Source: JAFGPF01 sp964500415
GTDB taxonomy: Bacteria; Chloroflexota; Dehalococcoidia; Dehalococcoidales; RBG-16-60-22
Length of the DNA stretch: 64,000 nt
Assembly (NCBI GenBank): GCA_964500415.1
Contig: CAZCOB010000002.1
Coordinates: 50,128 to 114,127, forward strand
Reading direction: 5' to 3'
Numbering within the stretch: position 1 is the stretch's first letter; every line of letters starts with the position of its first letter. Below, in pieces: positions 62,652 through 64,000 of the stretch. The notes below the pieces were generated by a model. The model had not been told where the DNA came from, ran no database searches, and worked only from the letters and a program-made list of their open reading frames with translations. The position numbers were made by a program, and so were the translations under genes.

Positions 62652-64000
62652 TTATCTTAGCCTCTTTCTTTTTATCAGGCTTTGCAGCGTCTCTTTAACC
62701 TGTTTGACACTATACGGCTTGGCAATCACCGCGCTAAAGCCGTATTTCTTGTATTCAGACATTATGGGGTCGGTGGCATAGCCGCTGGAAACAATCGCCT
62801 TAGCGCTTGGGTCGATATCCTTTAATTTCTTGATAGTCTCTTTACCGCCCATGCCACCGGGGATGGTCAGGTCCATGATGACGGCATCGAATGGCTCCCC
62901 CGCTTTCATGGCTCCTGTATACTTTTCCAGTGCTTCGGCGCCATCGCTGGTAAGCTCCACCTGATAGCCTGCCAGGTATAACATGTTGTTTAACATTGTC
63001 CTGATAATCTCTTCGTCGTCCATTACTAGGACCTTCCCTCCGGCTCGTGCGGGTTTCTCTGGAGTTAGCTCTTTTTTAACCTTCGCCTGCTTTTTTGAAA
63101 CGGGAAGATAGATGTAGAAAGTAGCGCCTTTGTTCAGGGTGGATTCGGCGGTGATGTAACCGCCGTGATTTTTAATGATGGAATAGGCAGTAGACAGACC
63201 CAGCCCGCTCCCCTTCTTCTTGGTGGTGAAATAAGGCTCGAATAGCCTCTGGAGGTGCGCTTTGGAAATGCCTATCCCCGTATCTTGTATCTCTATACGG
63301 ACGTATTTTCCTTTTGGAAGCGGCAGGGCGCCGGCCTTTTTAAGGGATACGTTCGCGGCACCGATTTTAAGTATTCCTCCCCCGGGCATGGCTTCATCGG
63401 CGTTGATAACTATATTCTGAATAACCTGGTTAATCTGTCCTTCGTCAACCTCCACCGGCCAGGGCTTATCGGGCAGTGATAGTTCCAGTTTGGCAGCCGA
63501 ACCCCTGAGGGCAAAGGTGGCTGATTCGTTAACTAACTCGGTTATGTTAGCTACTTTTTTAACCGGTTTGCCTCCTCTGGCGAATGTCAGTAGCTGTTGC
63601 GTTAAATTTTTAGCGCGTATGGCTGCTTTTTCCGCCTCGTCCAGCGTTTTAAAAGCCTTATCGGATGGTGCGGTATATGTTTTAGCCAGTCCGATATTGC
63701 CCATAATCCCGGTGAGAAGGTTGTTGAAGTCATGGGCGATGCCGCCGGCCAGGGTGCTTATCGATTCCAGCTTGGCACCCCGTAGACGTTCCTCTTCCAG
63801 CAGCTTATGTTCTTCTTCGAGCTCGATATCGTGGAGGGCGAAGGTAATATCCGTAGCGACCTCTTTTAAAAGGTCCACTATGTCTTCATCATCGGCCATG
63901 CTTCTCGGTAATGAGACCCTGAGAAAGCCGTAAGTCTTCCCATCGTAATAAAGATGCAGCGTGACCCCCCAACTATCGCTATGCTTGGTTAACAGGGGAC
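62652..64000 (-). CDS. Hybrid histidine kinase with C-terminal receiver (N-terminus beyond right edge)
   Basis: The open frame runs from base 64000 to the stop at 62652; an ATG at 63899 is internal. The first part (SWGVTLHLYYDGKTYGFLRV) resembles the end of a GAF-type sensor domain. Then HisKA with the phosphorylated His in GGIAHDFNNLLTGI, N-box NIVINADEAM, G-boxes DTGIGIS and GSGLGLS, and a receiver with acceptor Asp in VIMDLTIPG and IAKPYS. All key residues are intact. The output partner is unknown, and no response regulator with DNA-binding domain is adjacent. Confidence 0.9.
   Translation of the reverse strand, partial: PLLTKHSDSWGVTLHLYYDGKTYGFLRVSLPRSMADDEDIVDLLKEVATDITFALHDIELEEEHKLLEEERLRGAKLESISTLAGGIAHDFNNLLTGIMGNIGLAKTYTAPSDKAFKTLDEAEKAAIRAKNLTQQLLTFARGGKPVKKVANITELVNESATFALRGSAAKLELSLPDKPWPVEVDEGQINQVIQNIVINADEAMPGGGILKIGAANVSLKKAGALPLPKGKYVRIEIQDTGIGISKAHLQRLFEPYFTTKKKGSGLGLSTAYSIIKNHGGYITAESTLNKGATFYIYLPVSKKQAKVKKELTPEKPARAGGKVLVMDDEEIIRTMLNNMLYLAGYQVELTSDGAEALEKYTGAMKAGEPFDAVIMDLTIPGGMGGKETIKKLKDIDPSAKAIVSSGYATDPIMSEYKKYGFSAVIAKPYSVKQVKETLQSLIKRKRLR

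Noticed and set aside
1..64000. tRNA, rRNA, insertion sequence or phage genes
   Set aside because: No cloverleaf-like, rRNA-like, transposase or integrase sequence was recognised by eye. A covariance-model scan was not possible, so a small RNA could have been missed.

Overview
This 64 kb window looks like a chromosomal segment from an anaerobic or microaerobic bacterium of the Chloroflexota, most probably a Dehalococcoidia-type lineage. That placement is inference. It rests on the mix of gene families: UGSC selenoproteins, a tungsten-type aldehyde ferredoxin oxidoreductase, DUF169, acyl-CoA dehydrogenase, several peptide/nickel-type ABC importers with Pro/Glu/Ala-rich lipoprotein linkers, split archaeal-type glutamate synthase and GSI-alpha glutamine synthetase. 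No rRNA, tRNA, CRISPR array, transposase or prophage gene was seen.

Layout: 1-2.2 kb holds an SOS mutasome cassette (imuB, DUF6504, dnaE2) on the minus strand, behind a consensus promoter whose spacer contains a LexA-type palindrome. 2.3-6.7 kb is a plus-strand catabolic run (SDR, M24-like protein, small alpha/beta-barrel protein, acyl-CoA dehydrogenase, C-GCAxxG-C-C protein). 6.7-14.7 kb is a minus-strand operon led by two tandem UGSC-family genes, each interrupted by an in-frame UGA, followed by a thioredoxin-reductase-like flavoprotein, a double-domain methyltransferase and an ABC-F ATPase. 15-26.6 kb carries solute-binding lipoproteins, DUF169, a heterodimeric ABC exporter, a GntR regulator with a ligand-binding domain, and an AOR/MoaD pair. 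26.7-30.7 kb is an oppBCDF-type importer. 31-33.8 kb has a decayed UGSC fragment, an SDR and a third UGA-containing UGSC gene.

33.9-43.2 kb is a complete nitrogen-assimilation island on the minus strand: glutamine synthetase, PII, Amt, an orphan OmpR-like regulator lacking all phosphorylation residues, and a five-gene split glutamate synthase. Four direct repeats at an exact 11-bp period lie in front of amt and look like binding sites for that regulator. 43.5-45.5 kb encodes a class III cyclase-like protein and a GAF/HD-GYP phosphodiesterase. 45.8-51.5 kb is a second oppBCDF set with its binding protein and a decayed second binding protein. 52.3-55.3 kb is an ABC-2 exporter, then nusB, acyl carrier protein, purQ and a purS-purS-purL fusion, a toroid-fold protein, a degenerate cupredoxin lipoprotein, superoxide dismutase, and a hybrid histidine kinase running off the right edge.

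The most notable system is the UGSC selenoprotein set. Three full genes and one relic share a VGD-Sec-G-(A/S)-C motif. In the two tandem copies the candidate SECIS hairpin sits at the same distance from the UGA and shows a compensatory base-pair change. A thioredoxin reductase homologue follows them in the operon. No Sec machinery (selA, selB, selC, selD) lies in the window, so Sec insertion depends on genes elsewhere.
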